DNA from: Rhododendron vialii
Lineage: Eukaryota > Streptophyta > Magnoliopsida > Ericales > Ericaceae
Assembly (NCBI RefSeq): GCF_030253575.1
Contig: NC_080559.1
Location: 33,351,501 to 33,415,500 of the forward strand
DNA: 64,000 nucleotides
Direction: 5' to 3'
Part shown: positions 1 through 11,424 of the stretch, in pieces
Layout: each line of letters begins with the position of its first letter
Numbering within the stretch: the stretch's first letter is position 1
Notes under the pieces: generated by a model
Told to the model about the DNA's origin: nothing
Databases searched by the model: none
What the model saw: only the letters and a program-made list of their open reading frames with translations
Made by a program: the position numbers and the translations under genes

Positions 1-2
1 CT

Positions 3-845
3 TACCTTAAATTGAGTTCGGTGAATTTGGTAAGTGTAGAACTTCCTTATGCCATAAGCAATCTGAAAAGTTTGCTAACTTTGGATCTTCGAGGATTATG
101 GTGTATCTACCTTCCTGATAATATTTGGAGTATGAATCAATTAAGACACATTTTCTTACCCGATCTATGCTATCATCTTCCAATCCATCGTCGGGTAAAT
201 TGCTTGAATTTGTCCCATCCAGTTGAATTTTCTTTGACAAATCTCCAGACCCTATATGGGTTGCCTGGTGACATTTTCAAGGCAGATTGGTTGCATAACT
301 TTACCAATTTGAGAACCTTGCGAGTCTATAACCCGACCAAAGATATCATGGAGGTATTAATTATGGATGTGACACCTGTATCACACAAGCTTGAAACGTT
401 GAGGTTGACCTCATATTCGGTGGAAGAATGGGAAACTAATTCTATGAATTTGTCTCGATATGAGAATCTACGTAAGCTACATTTGGAGGGTATAATGATG
501 AGGAAGTTGCCCCAACATGACAAACTGCCCCCAAACCTCACCAAGATTACCCTTGAGTGGATTTGTTTGGAGAAGGACCCAATGGAGACCCTAAAGAAAC
601 TACAAAAACTAAAGATCCTCAAATTGGGCTTCTTTTCATACATGGGGAAGAAACTAGTTTGCTCTGGAGAATCTGGTAACTTCCCTCAACTCGAAGTATT
701 GGAAGTTGAAGGCTTGGACAAGTTGAAGTTGGTGGTAGTTGAGGAAGGAGGAATGCCAAGACTCAAGGATTTCCAGATCATCCATTGCTATCCAGAAACA
801 CGAATCCCTGATGGAATGAGAAACATAATGAGGACTACCATATAG
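3..845 (+). CDS. NLR disease-resistance protein, C-terminal LRR part (5' end outside window)
   Basis: The frame is open from the first bases of the window to a TAG at 843-845, so about 280 residues of the C-terminus are visible and the real start lies upstream. The protein is a run of irregular leucine-rich repeats: LPYAISNLKSLLTLDLRG near the start, then LPDNIWSMNQLRHI, FTNLRTLRV, YENLRKLHLEG, LPPNLTKITLEW, LKKLQKLKILKLG and FPQLEVLEVEGL, ending in a short acidic or polar tail. This spacing, and the closing pattern in which the last repeats discuss a single mean value of charged residues, is typical of the CC-NBS-LRR RPP13/R1-like class, whose members sense pathogen effectors in the cytoplasm. 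The coiled-coil and NB-ARC domains are not in the window, so the subclass is inferred from LRR style only. No in-frame stop is seen, but whether the whole gene is intact cannot be judged. Confidence 0.85.
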   Translation, partial: YLKLSSVNLVSVELPYAISNLKSLLTLDLRGLWCIYLPDNIWSMNQLRHIFLPDLCYHLPIHRRVNCLNLSHPVEFSLTNLQTLYGLPGDIFKADWLHNFTNLRTLRVYNPTKDIMEVLIMDVTPVSHKLETLRLTSYSVEEWETNSMNLSRYENLRKLHLEGIMMRKLPQHDKLPPNLTKITLEWICLEKDPMETLKKLQKLKILKLGFFSYMGKKLVCSGESGNFPQLEVLEVEGLDKLKLVVVEEGGMPRLKDFQIIHCYPETRIPDGMRNIMRTTI

Positions 846-1757
846 TTGGATTCGATCGAAAAATACTAAGGTATGACTATTTATAAAATAGTACTCTCAT
901 TGTTATTTATTTATTATAATTCTGTAGGATCAAGCAATTACAATTTTATAGCTGTATATGTCACTTTAAGTTTGCTAACATTTCTCAGTCTAGTGTTTTG
1001 TTTTTATCTATTTTGCTACAATAATATTTGTATTACTACAATTTTTTTATAAATGTAGTATTTGGTTGCATATATGCTGCAAGTTTTTCTTTCCTCGGAG
1101 AAACATTCCGGTTCCAAGGTGAAGGGGAGGGAGTTTCAGCCCTCCTACTGCAATATTGAATTCTTAATTAGCTTTTTTTGGTACCTTTCTAGCAAAGGAA
1201 CTTATTTTCACACTCTCCTTTATCCAAATGCACTCCATTTCTTTCTTCTTCTTTTTTATCTATATGTCAAATTAGCTTACTCTACAATGTATAAAAACAA
1301 GAACTAGGAGTTAATATTGGAACGAAAGGATAGCTATATAGTTCCACATGGTGGCAACGACAAAAAAACGGAGCACGTTTTCATAAAAGTGAGCGCTAAA
1401 ATAATTTTTATTCTGATTATACTGTAATTTAAAAATACTTACCAATGTACAAGATTAATGGTATTATTATCTACTTTTTTCTCAGAAGAAAACGAAGAGT
1501 TTAAATTCTCTTTTTGCGACATGCTAGTGTTGTAGACAATGGACTTACTCTGTTTTCTCTCGTTCATTTCACAGGGTGACATAATAATTCACATGTTGAA
1601 TATAAAGGCTCTTGATTCTTATCTGGGACCTGTTTGTTCAACAACGTTGTTCTGCTCTTGTTATTTGTGTGATGTATTCGATTGTTGTTTGGTTGATTTG
1701 TCCTAACAAGGAGTGTGTGTATATATATGGCTTTGTAATTTTAATTTTAATACTTCT

Positions 1758-1901
1758 GTTGTGGTTTGAACTAATTATCAGTATCCAATAAATTGTGTAT
1801 TTGTGTGTGCTCTACTGTTATCTCGGATACGGATTCTTCTGGCATGAATTCGAAACGAAAACAAGAACGTGATATCACGTGTCGCAATTCGTAGTGTAGT
1901 T
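1758..1901. repeat. Segment shared with the 3' end of IST1-like copy 1
   Basis: This stretch, starting GTGGTTTGAAC and running past TTATCTCGGATACG and GAACGTGATA, aligns by eye with 7688-7830, which starts GTGGTTTGAAC and contains TTATCTTGGATACG and GAACGCGATA. The match begins just where copy 1 of the IST1-like gene loses similarity to copy 2. It could be an unrecognised transposon end or a transferred 3' UTR. Confidence 0.6.
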
Positions 1902-3404
1902 TCTCCACTTGATTCACTAAAACCCGCCAACGTACACTAAAGCGCCACGACCAACTGAGGTCAGCTCAATTGGTCAGGACTCTTATATCTCAGTAACTAT
2001 CTTTTCTTACATGTTTGTGTTTGGTATTTAATTTTAGTTTACCCACAATTTGATAATACTGTGTTAGATTTATAACATTCCCAAATATATGTGTGTACAT
2101 GTGTGTGTCTCTATGTGTGTATGCGAGCGCGTGTGTGAGAGTAAATTTGGGGTTTCGCAACCGTCCAAAAATAACGAATCAACCTTTATGAGTCTTTTTG
2201 AATCTTAAGGATTGAGATCATTTGGTCTACTTGCAGGGCCGACTCAATAGTTTTTAGTGCCCAAGACCTAATAAAAAAAAATGTGCCCTAAAGAGTACTT
2301 AATAATTTTTACAGCAACAATCACCATATATGTTAATACGTTTTTTTTTTGTGAATTTGATATTCAAAGTTAAAAGAAAAATTAAAACAGACAAAAAATT
2401 CTTATCAAAACATTTATGGTGCGTTTGAACTTTGATCTTGAGTCACTATGCTTAAGTAGTTAAAAATATAAGAGGTGTAAGATCCATCATTTATTCTGAC
2501 AAGTAACTGGTCGGGAATCCGGTTGAATACGTTATGTTTTGACGACATGTCGCGATATCAGCCGTTTGTTCGGTGCCTATAGCAATTTTATTGGAGGTGT
2601 ACAGCAGACTTTCCTAGATTTATAATGGTTTAAAATTCTCTTACGTATTAGCGATCTCTAAAATGATCTCTCTAATGAAATGTCATTCAACTCATTAATG
2701 GCCGAATAACGCAAGATCTTGGACTTTATCAAAACGAGTACTTGAGATATCCCACCAAATTATGATTCTATTTTAGCTAATGTGAGGGAGCATTGTAATC
2801 TTTAAGGATACGATCACGATCATGGTTTTAATTCTTCTTCTTTAAAAATAAAAAATACGAGTTGACATTTTTTGCTTCTTGGTATCGACTTGATTCGTTT
2901 GAAATCTTCTCTCCTATCTCCCCCTTCACGAAACAGTACACCTGTCGCCTTCAAGAGGTTTGGTCAAATGGTCGTGAGAAAACAACTAAAGAGATTGCCC
3001 ATCAAGACGGATCCAAGTTTGAATTCCACAAAGGCCAAACATTCGAAATCTCAGGGTCACCGGTTTGCCCGGTCATTAACTTCAGAGCCCCTAAACTAGC
3101 TCGGACATCTGGTTATTAAAAAAAAGAAATTTTATAATCAACCCAATGGGTCGACAATAGTAGGTGTGTGAATGTTTATTAAAGAGTATAAAAATAAACA
3201 GAAATACACATTTTCCTTGCTTTCTAGTGTGCTTATCGTCGACCCAGTAGCTGACAATAGCAAGACCGTTAAAAAAAAAAAAAAAAAACAGCACGTCCCT
3301 CCCGGCCTGCACAATTAAAAATCCCATGCTACACGGGCAATTCTCCGCCTGCACAACACACAATACGCACTCCTAGTAACGTAATGTTAATTTATTGAGT
3401 GGTG

Positions 3405-3555
3405 CTAGGGACACACCCACTTTTACACCCAAACACACACTCACCCTCACATGAGTGGTGGGCCCCACACACACACTAGTGTGTGTGTGTGTATGGGGCC
3501 CACCACTCATGTGAGTGTGGGTGTGTGTTTGGGTATGAAAATGGGTGTGTCTCTA
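3405..3555. mobile_element. Palindromic foldback MITE (about 150 bp)
   Basis: The left arm, beginning CTAGGGACACACCCAC, is repeated inverted as the right arm, ending GGGTGTGTCTCTAG. The arms are about 75 bp and meet at a TG/CA-rich centre near 3480. The inner parts, including GAGTGGTGGGCCCCA and its complement, are almost perfect. There is no coding capacity. A target duplication is not obvious, so the superfamily is not assigned. Confidence 0.65.
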
Positions 3556-3725
3556 GAATTATTGTAATTTTAAACTTGGGAGAGAGAATTTGAAATGGTA
3601 TTTGAGGCAAATTGTGAGCTCATAGTTCACTGCGTGTAGCCTTGTGCAACGGAGAGACCGATTGCTTCTAACAAATCCATGCGTTTGAGTTCTTCAAACC
3701 GAATCGAACTACAGAGAGATCGAAC

Positions 3726-6700
3726 ATGTTGGGCGGTATATTTGGGCTTGGATTTAGCGCCAAATGGTTAGTTACGATCCTTTCTCTCTCTCTCTCTCTC
3801 TCTCAACATCAATCAATCTATAGTTGTGCTTGAAAGTCTCCAAACCATCAATTCTGAATTCTTATAACTTCAATTTTTGTTATTTTTGAAATTGAGATAG
3901 AGGGGGAGAGAGGAAAAAAAAAGGGGACTAAGAGAGCGAGAACGCGGGAAGGGTTAGAAATTTTGAGTGTGAGATTTTTGTTTGTTTGTCCTATATTTCT
4001 AAATTTTTGGATTAATTTTAGTTATGCTCTAAAATTTGGATTCAAAAAAGTATTTTCGTGCATAAAACGGGAACACTTTAGTCCAAATTTGCATGGTTCG
4101 ATCAATCTATTTCGAAAAACATAACTAGGGTTGTGCACGCTTCAATGCAGAGAAAAAAAAAAAATGCACGTATGTTGGTATGTTGATTTGTATTGTGTTA
4201 CGCAGTAAATCGTTGATTAAGCCGATAAGAGCACGAATCGATGCGCGGCGGAAGGGGAATGAGGCGACGGAGCGGTTTCTGAAGAACAATCTCGCTCAGC
4301 TACTCGCTAACCGCCACTATTGCAAAGCCTACGAAAAGGTCAAAATACTAATCCTCTGCTTTCCATTGGATTACAGTCTTGTTCTCTTGCTCTGACTACT
4401 GGTTTCAAGTTCAATCAAGTGTTGATCCGGCTTCGTTTCGTTTATCTTTGGGCAAAATATTACTACAAAAAGTAATCGAAATTCGGGATATGGATTCGTT
4501 CTTTTGGATTTGAAAGATAATTTGCCCTTTTCGCGCTCTTCACAGCAATCAAACAGACGGTAAAATAAGGTGTTTGAAGATTAAACTTGCTACCGCTGTT
4601 TGATTCCTCTTTTGGCCCTCTCTTATAATTTGGAGTAAACCGCTCAAAGGTATCAAATTTACCCTCAAAGGGTCGTTTTCTGGAAAGTTCAAATTTTTGG
4701 ATGGTAATAAGTATGTTTCCTTAAAAGCTACATGGGACCCTATAGTGCATCCCAGCACTACAGGAGCGTAGTTTGGTATCCGAGCCGTTCAAAAGTGTTT
4801 TCAATGGTCTAGATTGTTGGGATGTATAGCTGATGTGCTACCCTACAGGTCCCCGGGTCCAAGAAAATCAGTGTGATAGTTGATATTATTGTGGTTTTGT
4901 CCCTATTGAGGCAATAATTTGTTTTCTTATTGTTGTGCTTTATGGGAGTCACACACAATATATGAGAGGAAAAAACTCCGACTTTGTATTAATCGACTAA
5001 AATACAAATCATGAAAACCCTCTCTCAGACAACTCTAGTTCTCTCTGATCTCTCTCTGAGTTCCACACCTTTCTACTCTTACACATACATGTATATATAC
5101 AAGAAAGGTGAAACAAAAGTCCAAACCCATTTTAAGGCTCAGACACGCGAGAATCAAATCGCCGGGATCCGGCGCCTAAAATCTCAGCTGTTGGTGGCTA
5201 AGATCTTTGACTTTGGGGCCTGGGTCACTCTCAATTGGGACACCTCTCATCAACGGGTAAAATCCAACCCTTGCTACTTCTTGTTTGGTTTAACTAAGCC
5301 CAGGAGTCCAAACAATTGATTCGAAGTGTCCTTATTTCCAGTAGGTTGTTAATTTACACTTTCGGAAAAACCAATATGTCGTAATTTTTGCGATCTTCTG
5401 CATACGTTTTTTTTAAGTGACTCAATTTGAGTACTTAACATACGAGGCTGATTTTCTTGGTTAATTGCACTATTGGAATGAAAGAGAATTTAAGCACCTG
5501 AGGTTCAGTCCTTAGATTTCGAGCAGTTTGAAATACTCCAACTAATCCTTGGTTCATAATCATGATATAGAGAGAACCGAATTTACTTATTACTCTGCGT
5601 TCATCTTCGCAATTCATTTTGAGAAATCTTCCGGTCTTCATCTATGGCTTGTTAGTCTCGTGATCTAATCAGTGTTCTTCATGCGAGGAGAAGCAGACAG
5701 AAGAATATATCACTGAACTGAACTGCTTGTTACGCTATGACTTCATTGAGGAGGCCTGTGTACACATATTAAAACAGCTTTCAGCTATGCAGAAACGAAG
5801 GTCTGTGCAGATAATAGTGCGCTCTTATTAGACACTTTACAATTTACTTCTGTTTGTGTAAACTCTTTGTGTGTATATATCGGGACTCAGCAGCCCTGAG
5901 AATCGGGGCAGGATGTATCAAGAAAGTGGATTGATTGCAATCGAAACATCATGGGGAAATAATGTGACTATGATATACTCCCTCATACTGTGTGCATGGA
6001 TAGAGAGAGTATTGCATGAAACTGAATTACCCAAGATAATAAATGGATACTCTTTCTCTCTCTTTTTAGCGGCAATAAAATGGATACGCTTTATAGATTC
6101 ATGCATAACTTAATGCTGAAATGGGTGAAAATAAAGTTTGATAACTTGTAAACTGTATGTAGTGTCCTCGGCGTATCATCTTCAGGTCATTATTATTTCT
6201 TTCGCTCTTATGTTCAACGACTTTTGCGTTTGGACATTTTTCTGGGAATGGATGAGAAACACCGACGTGCTAATTTAGCTAGAATTCAGTGACACACAGA
6301 CACAGAGGGACAAATATGAACACGTAATGAGATGATATCGCACGTCAGTGGCTATGCTTCTCAAGTTAAAAGATTCTTTTAAAGTTTCAGTCAGGTGACG
6401 TTAGATCGAATTCATTTGTTTTGATGTTAATATGCTGCCCTTGTCTGTTGTTTTCTTTCCAGTGAATGCCCCGACGAATGCATAGAGCCGGTGGGGACCC
6501 TGGTGTATGCTGCCGGAAAATTTCCTGATTTTCTTGAATTACGTATGCTCAGGGATACATTCAAGGAGAGATACGGAAAATCTTTGGAACGTTTTGTAAA
6601 TCAGGAGGTGAGTTCTTAAGGAATGCACTCTGCATACGATACTTAACAAAGCAATAGTTTTGCTTCTACATCTAACCAACTTAATGTCGTCGTCAGTTTG

Positions 6701-7589
6701 TTTCGAATTTAGCCTCCAAGCCTACGGTAGAGAAGAAAATCAAGGCGTTGGAAGACATAGCATTGGAGTTTTCGATAAAATGGGACTCGGAGGATCTTAA
6801 ACAGAAGTTGGCTAATCCCTCTGCCTCTGGGGACTCCAAGGGTTCTGAACAGAAAATGGCTAATCCTTATGCCTCTGGGGACTCCGAGGGTTCTGAACAG
6901 AAAATGGCTTATCCCTGTGCATCTGAACTCAGGATGACTAATCCCTCTGCATCTTGGGATTCCAGGGTTTTTGAACAGATGTTGGTCAATCCCTCTGCAA
7001 CTGCACAAGTAACCCCTTTCTTTCTTTCTTTTTTCTCAATTCACGAATGGTCGTATTGCGATTAACTTTGCATCGAAATCATGGTTAAGACCTTGTTCAA
7101 GCCTGAGTTCTTCTGCACTTCTCTGATATTTTGCAGGTCCAACCTAAGAGGCACGGACCCTTTCACTACGAAGACGATACAGAGAAATCACCCAAGGAGA
7201 CGGAAACTCTCACGATAATATATAAACGAATGACTTCGTCGAAAGATAGGAATGAGCTTGCTGGCGACAAATACAGAGTGAACGTAGGCTGCAGGGATGT
7301 AAATCTCTCAGAAAGCGAAAAGTTGGACCAACGGTACTCAAGAAGTGAAGATTTAACTCGTAAGGGTCGACTATCCATAGGTAGCGGACTATCCTCAGGT
7401 AGCGAACAATCTAGCCCAACGAGAGACAACTATGACATTATCCCCCGATCAAGAGGGAAATTCACTCAGTTTAACAATGAATTATGGTCATCAACTGGGA
7501 AGGAGGAATCTGCTGCAAAGATAAATGGAAAAAGGACCGAATTCGCCAATGGGAGATATGCTCCCGTGAGGCGCACAACGATAGTTTGA
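3726..7589 (+). CDS. IST1-like protein, copy 1 (frameshifted, C-terminus lost)
   Basis: Regulator of Vps4 activity / IST1 domain protein, which in the family binds ESCRT-III and VPS4/LIP5 in multivesicular-body sorting. Exons read by splice signals and alignment to copy 2: 3726-3766, 4206-4338, 5697-5800, 6463-6607, 6697-7008, 7137-7589. Every exon up to the fourth has the same length as in copy 2. The product is 395 aa. The IST1 core is recognisable: MLGG start, SLIKPIRARIDARRKGNEA, LAQLLAN, YDFIEEACVHILKQLSAMQK, then the ECP...ERYG...FVNQE block and IALEFSIKWDS. Exon 5 is enlarged by 16-residue tandem repeats (312 versus 141 nt in copy 2). Exon 6 differs from copy 2 by 8 bp at about 7560-7567, so the frame stops at 7587-7589. 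Residues of the expected continuation (HNDSLNPGNDYGQ) persist in another frame to about 7697, after which similarity ends. The C-terminal acidic motif is absent. It could be expressed as a truncated protein or be a pseudogene. Confidence 0.72.
4931..5268 (-). mobile_element. Probable solo LTR in intron 2 of IST1-like copy 1
   Basis: Intron 2 of copy 1 has about 340 bp missing from the matching place in copy 2 (around 14660-14670); flanks such as TTTAACTAAGCCCAG...GTCCAAACAA match on both sides. Read on the minus strand, the insert has an internal TATA-like TTGTATATATAC, a pyrimidine/purine-rich leader and an end in ...AAAGCACAACA, as an LTR would. The other end lacks a clean TG, and the 5-bp flanks (CTTAT versus CTTGC) match only partly. 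The insertion is well supported; its identity as a solo LTR is tentative. Confidence 0.45.
6793..7005 (+). repeat. 48-bp coding minisatellite in IST1-like copy 1 exon 5
   Basis: Four imperfect 16-residue units start with Asp-Ser: DSEDLKQKLANPSASG, DSKGSEQKMANPYASG, DSEGSEQKMAYPCAS (extended by a partial unit ELRMTNPSASW) and DSRVFEQMLVNPSATA. Copy 2 of the gene has a single unit at the same place (DSRGFEKRMANPSASC). The expansion is in frame and follows the IST1 fold, so it lengthens the linker. Confidence 0.8.
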
Positions 7590-8665
7590 ACCCTGGAAAC
7601 GATTACGGTCAACCGCACACTGCAAACATGACGAGCAAAGTTCAGGAGGAAGAGAGGGATACGTTGAAGCCGTATTCCAGTAAATTGTTTGTGGTTTGAA
7701 CTTATCAGTATCCTATAAACTGTGTAATTTTTTTGTTTTTGCTCTATATGTTATCTTGGATACGAGTTCATCCGGCATTTGGAACGGAAATAAGAACGCG
7801 ATACATAATGTGTACTAAATTGTAGTGCAATATCGGTCGATCGATATAGATTGAGATTACAATGCAGTAATGTACTTTTTTGAGTGATAACATTCATCTT
7901 TTTTCTTCTTTTGTGGATATTTTATGTGTAATATGACCAATTTTTAATCTCATGTCGTGCCGAAGCATTATTCTTTCTAGATATATGTGGTAAATTTCGT
8001 TTTTTTCATGATTTTTATAACTGAATAATACCGGAGTAACAATTTTGTAGACGGCTTTAAGTTTCTAAAATTTTCGGCTTTAGAACAAAAATGTTCCATG
8101 TCGGTCTTTCTCGCATTTTTGTTAGAATATTGGTGTCAATTTGATGAATTGTCAAAGGAGTCTAACAAGTAAGATATTGTGATCAAAAGCTTGAAATTAA
8201 TACATTAAAAAAAAAAAAAAAAAAACAAGTTTACTATCTTTTTGTTTGCCTTTTCTGAATTTTTAAAATGATACTAGTCCATAATTTTTACTTTCCTTGT
8301 TTTCTCTACTCGAGACAAACGGTTTAATCCCAAATATTTTGACAAGAACCTAAAACAATTCACCATATACCTAGAATACTCGCTATCTGTAAAATTAATT
8401 AATTTCGTCCAAAATCATCTCTTTCTTACATAATATATAGCTAGGCAATTGAATAGATTAAGGAAATTGATTTTAATTAGGAGGCAAATCCCTTATATTA
8501 TGCATATATCAGGTTGCAAGATTCGTCTTTGAAACAAAAAATATATACTTCTATATAATATTTCTCCTAAAAAGTACATTATGGACATTATTGCCCACTC
8601 ATATCATTTGATTTTGATTTAGTTGTCACCAAAAGACTCTCCAGAGAAAGAATCAAATGTGCTAC

Positions 8666-8803
8666 ATTATTTAATGTAGTATTAAATTCAGATCTAATAA
8701 CCTCGTAGATAAAAATAATAATATAAAGATTCTCATTATTTAATGTAGTATTAAATTCAGATCTAATAACCTCGTATATAAAAATAATAATATAAAGATT
8801 CTC
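8666..8803. repeat. 69-bp tandem duplication
   Basis: Units 8666-8734 and 8735-8803 both start ATTATTTAATGTAGTATTAA and end AAAGATTCTC. I see one difference (TAGATAAA versus TATATAAA), so the duplication is recent. Confidence 0.9.
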
Positions 8804-9121
8804 TTAGAATTTGTTCTAACGACCCTTGAATTTTCCACATAAACAAGCATTGAGAGTCAATTTCACTCTCCCATTTTGATAATCACACTCTTTTTTTCGT
8901 CTCACATGTAAATTTACATGATTAACCTTTCACGAATGAATTTTGTACACATGAAAGGGTAATTTACTGAATAGTGAAATGGTATGTCAATATGGAATAT
9001 GGATGTCCCACAAGAAGGTGGATTGGGGATACGATCTATGCAGAGGACTAACATTTCTATGTTACTACTATCTAAATTGAAATCTACCTTACAACATGAT
9101 AAAAGAGGAGTACGAAAATCT

Positions 9122-9302
9122 GCGAAAATCAACTACCATAAACATATATATTTCTGACCATGTCAAAAAAAAAAAAACATATATATTTCAGCTTTGTTTC
9201 TCCCCATGACATGCTCTTGATGACAGAGTGCGAAAATCAACTACCATAAACATACTCTATATTTCAATTTTATTTCTCCCCATGACATGCTCTTGGCGAC
9301 AA
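9122..9302. repeat. Imperfect tandem repeat, about 108 bp and 73 bp
   Basis: GCGAAAATCAACTACCATAA begins at 9122 and again at 9230, and both units end in TTTCTCCCCATGACATGCTC. The first unit has about 34 extra bases (an A-run flanked by ACATATATATTTC), itself a small internal duplication. Confidence 0.8.
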
Positions 9303-10461
9303 GATTTATCCCAAGTCCACCCTCAAATTTCAGACCTTAATGTAATTAACCCAAAACGTAAGTTTTTCTTGAAGTTTTTTTTGCTCAATCGTCAAACAAA
9401 TTAGGCTTTACTTATTTAATTCTTCCCTGAAAAACATGGCGATGTCATTTTGCCCCCTCACATTTTTTTACTAGGAGAGTAATATCTATTTTATCCTTCT
9501 TGTAAGAATTCAAAACCAACGCCGTCCTTGCCGTCAGCAACTAACGGGAACGTGTTACGCGTATAACCTAAATCTAATGTGGAAAGTCATATATATGACC
9601 AGTCAATTGAATAATAATAATCTCTTGTGAGTTTGTGTACGGTTCTGTTTGATTAGAGAGGTCGCTATAATCGATGATGATGATCACATCCAGACTTGCT
9701 TTGGCACTTAACTTTCCTTGAATCATCTGAACAATATTCTTCTTCGCATCCCTTTCCAGCACATATCTATTCTGTCCAGGACTGATAACTGTAGAAATCG
9801 CAGCTCGAAATTAACCCCATCGATCGCTTCAACCAATTCTTTTGAAGAGATGATCACACAATTCGTCACACTAAGACTCTCCGCTCTCGGCTCTCGTTTT
9901 TAATTCTCATTTTATGTTTTCACTTTCAATCCTTGCTTTCGTGAATTTTAGTAGTTTAAAATGTTTTTAAAGACGTTTTTTCACGTTCGTGCTCAAGCAC
10001 GCGCACACAAATTATGTCATCACTTAGAATAAGATCCTCTCCGATCATTACCCCAAATGTATGGGTTCTAATTAAAATTCCCCAACTCTCAGTCAATTTT
10101 TTTCCACTCAAATCTATATCAAATTGAGTTATGTTCAAATCAAGAATGACTAATTTTCACTTAAATTTTACGAGGTCATTTTCTGCCTCTCAAATTTATA
10201 ATTGTGCTGTTAATGAACCATTTGCTCAAATTTATCCTTAGCTGGTTTGACGTTGGAGTGCATCATATCAAATTTCAGCTCAAGTTTAAACATCGGTCAG
10301 GGCTGGAGATGCTCTCGTGAAACACAGATATATACCCAATGTTTTATGATCTTGAAACCCTTCAATGTCCCCAATATTTAAAATGTTCAGTTTTCGTAGG
10401 ATTCGAACATGCGTGTAGAAACTTTATATCCATCTCAAAACCAATTGGCAATAAACATGCG

Positions 10462-10843
10462 TGTGGAAACTTTATATCCATCTCAAAACCAATTGGCAAT
10501 AAGTGGAGAGGTCCCAGATGTTATTAAGTGATCATCCATTCCACTCCCAAGCAATGTGGGATTCAATTCCTTAACATCCCCCCTCACGTGCAGCCGCGTT
10601 TAAGGTCTGTCACGTGTGGCCACTTTTGGGTCCTATCATCGTGCAGCCTTTTCGCTGGTCTGTCATCGCGGGGTGTAGATTGTGAATTTTATAAAATATG
10701 GGATAGAACGGGCCCCGCTCTGATACCATGTGAAAACTTTATATCCATCTCAAAACCAATTGACAATGAGTGGAGAGGTCCCAGATATTATTAAGTGATC
10801 ACCCATTCCACTCTCAAACAATGTGAGATTCAATTCCTTAACA
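10462..10843 (-). mobile_element. TRIM (terminal-repeat retrotransposon in miniature)
   Basis: Two 115-bp direct repeats, 10462-10576 and 10729-10843, begin TGTGGAAAC or TGTGAAAAC and end CCTTAACA. The internal part is only 152 bp. Next to the right repeat is GCTCTGATACCA (10717-10728), the complement of a tRNA-iMet primer-binding site. Next to the left repeat is a C-run (10577 on), the complement of a polypurine tract. Both place the element on the minus strand. There is no coding capacity, so it would need proteins from another element. No 5-bp target duplication is seen. The first 46 bases of the LTR are duplicated once more at about 10413-10453. Confidence 0.88.
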
Positions 10844-11177
10844 GATCACATGGTTTTTCCAATCATTAACTTTAGAATTCTGGAATTGATCGAGGTATGC
10901 AATGCGGAAACTTACCCGAATATCGAGTTAAAAAATACGTATATATGTTTCATAATCGTGGGTCTTACATGCCATATGCGAAGTCTATAAAAATCGAACT
11001 GTAAACATCCAGCGTATTCTTTGCATAGTACTGTACATGTTTGTGTGTGCAATGGGCATTACTCCTCTTTTTCCCCACCGACACAACGATTCTGCCCCGA
11101 CAAGGTCCAAGCAGTTGTTGGTCTGTTGGTCATCACCGATGCATGCGATCTATCTAACCAAGCATGTTGCCTCCAAC

Positions 11178-11424
11178 TAGGGGTGTAAACGAGCCAAATC
11201 GAGCTTCGACGAGCTCGAGCTCGGTTCGAATTTTAACAAGCTGAGCTTAGTCATTTACTAAATGAACCTCTTTAATCGAGTCGAGCCTCCTTAATGAGCT
11301 GAGCTTTTGTCAAACGAGCCGAGTGAACGAGCCGAGCCGAAAACTCTAGCTCGAGCTCGGCTCGTTTAGTAAACGAGCAGAACCGAGCTGAGCTCGCGAG
11401 CTGCTCGGTTCGCTTACAGCCCTA
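11178..11424. mobile_element. hAT-type MITE with 8-bp target duplication
   Basis: The element begins TAGGGGTGTAAACG and ends CGCTTACAGCCCTA, terminal inverted repeats of 14 bp with two mismatches. It is flanked on both sides by CCTCCAAC (11170-11177 and 11425-11432), a perfect 8-bp duplication as made by hAT transposases. The inside is built of GAGCT/GAGCC-rich words (cgagctcggctcg), as in common plant hAT MITEs. Confidence 0.9.

Larger units (their letters stand above)
846..3725. other. Spacer between NLR gene and IST1-like copy 1
   Basis: No convincing gene. The first part is the presumed NLR 3' UTR. Positions 1758-1901 resemble 7688-7830 (listed separately). Around 1955-2000 is a tRNA A-box-like stretch (GCTCAATTGGT) that may be a SINE head. 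At about 2236-2290 a GGGCCG...GTGCCC motif looks like a hAT or MITE end. A palindromic MITE lies at 3405-3555. From about 3590 the sequence resembles the DNA upstream of the second IST1-like copy (about 12740 on), so this part belongs to the duplicated unit and probably contains the proximal promoter and 5' UTR. Confidence 0.6.

Noticed and set aside
2862..3119. 85-codon frame with Ser/Phe-rich N-terminus
   Set aside because: A/T-rich surroundings, no homology and no gene context.
9574..9903. Overlapping frames on both strands, including a minus-strand stretch with ERDAKKNIVQMIQGKLSAKA
   Set aside because: About 60 codons, stops on both sides, no family recognised and no splice partners seen; kept out of the gene list.
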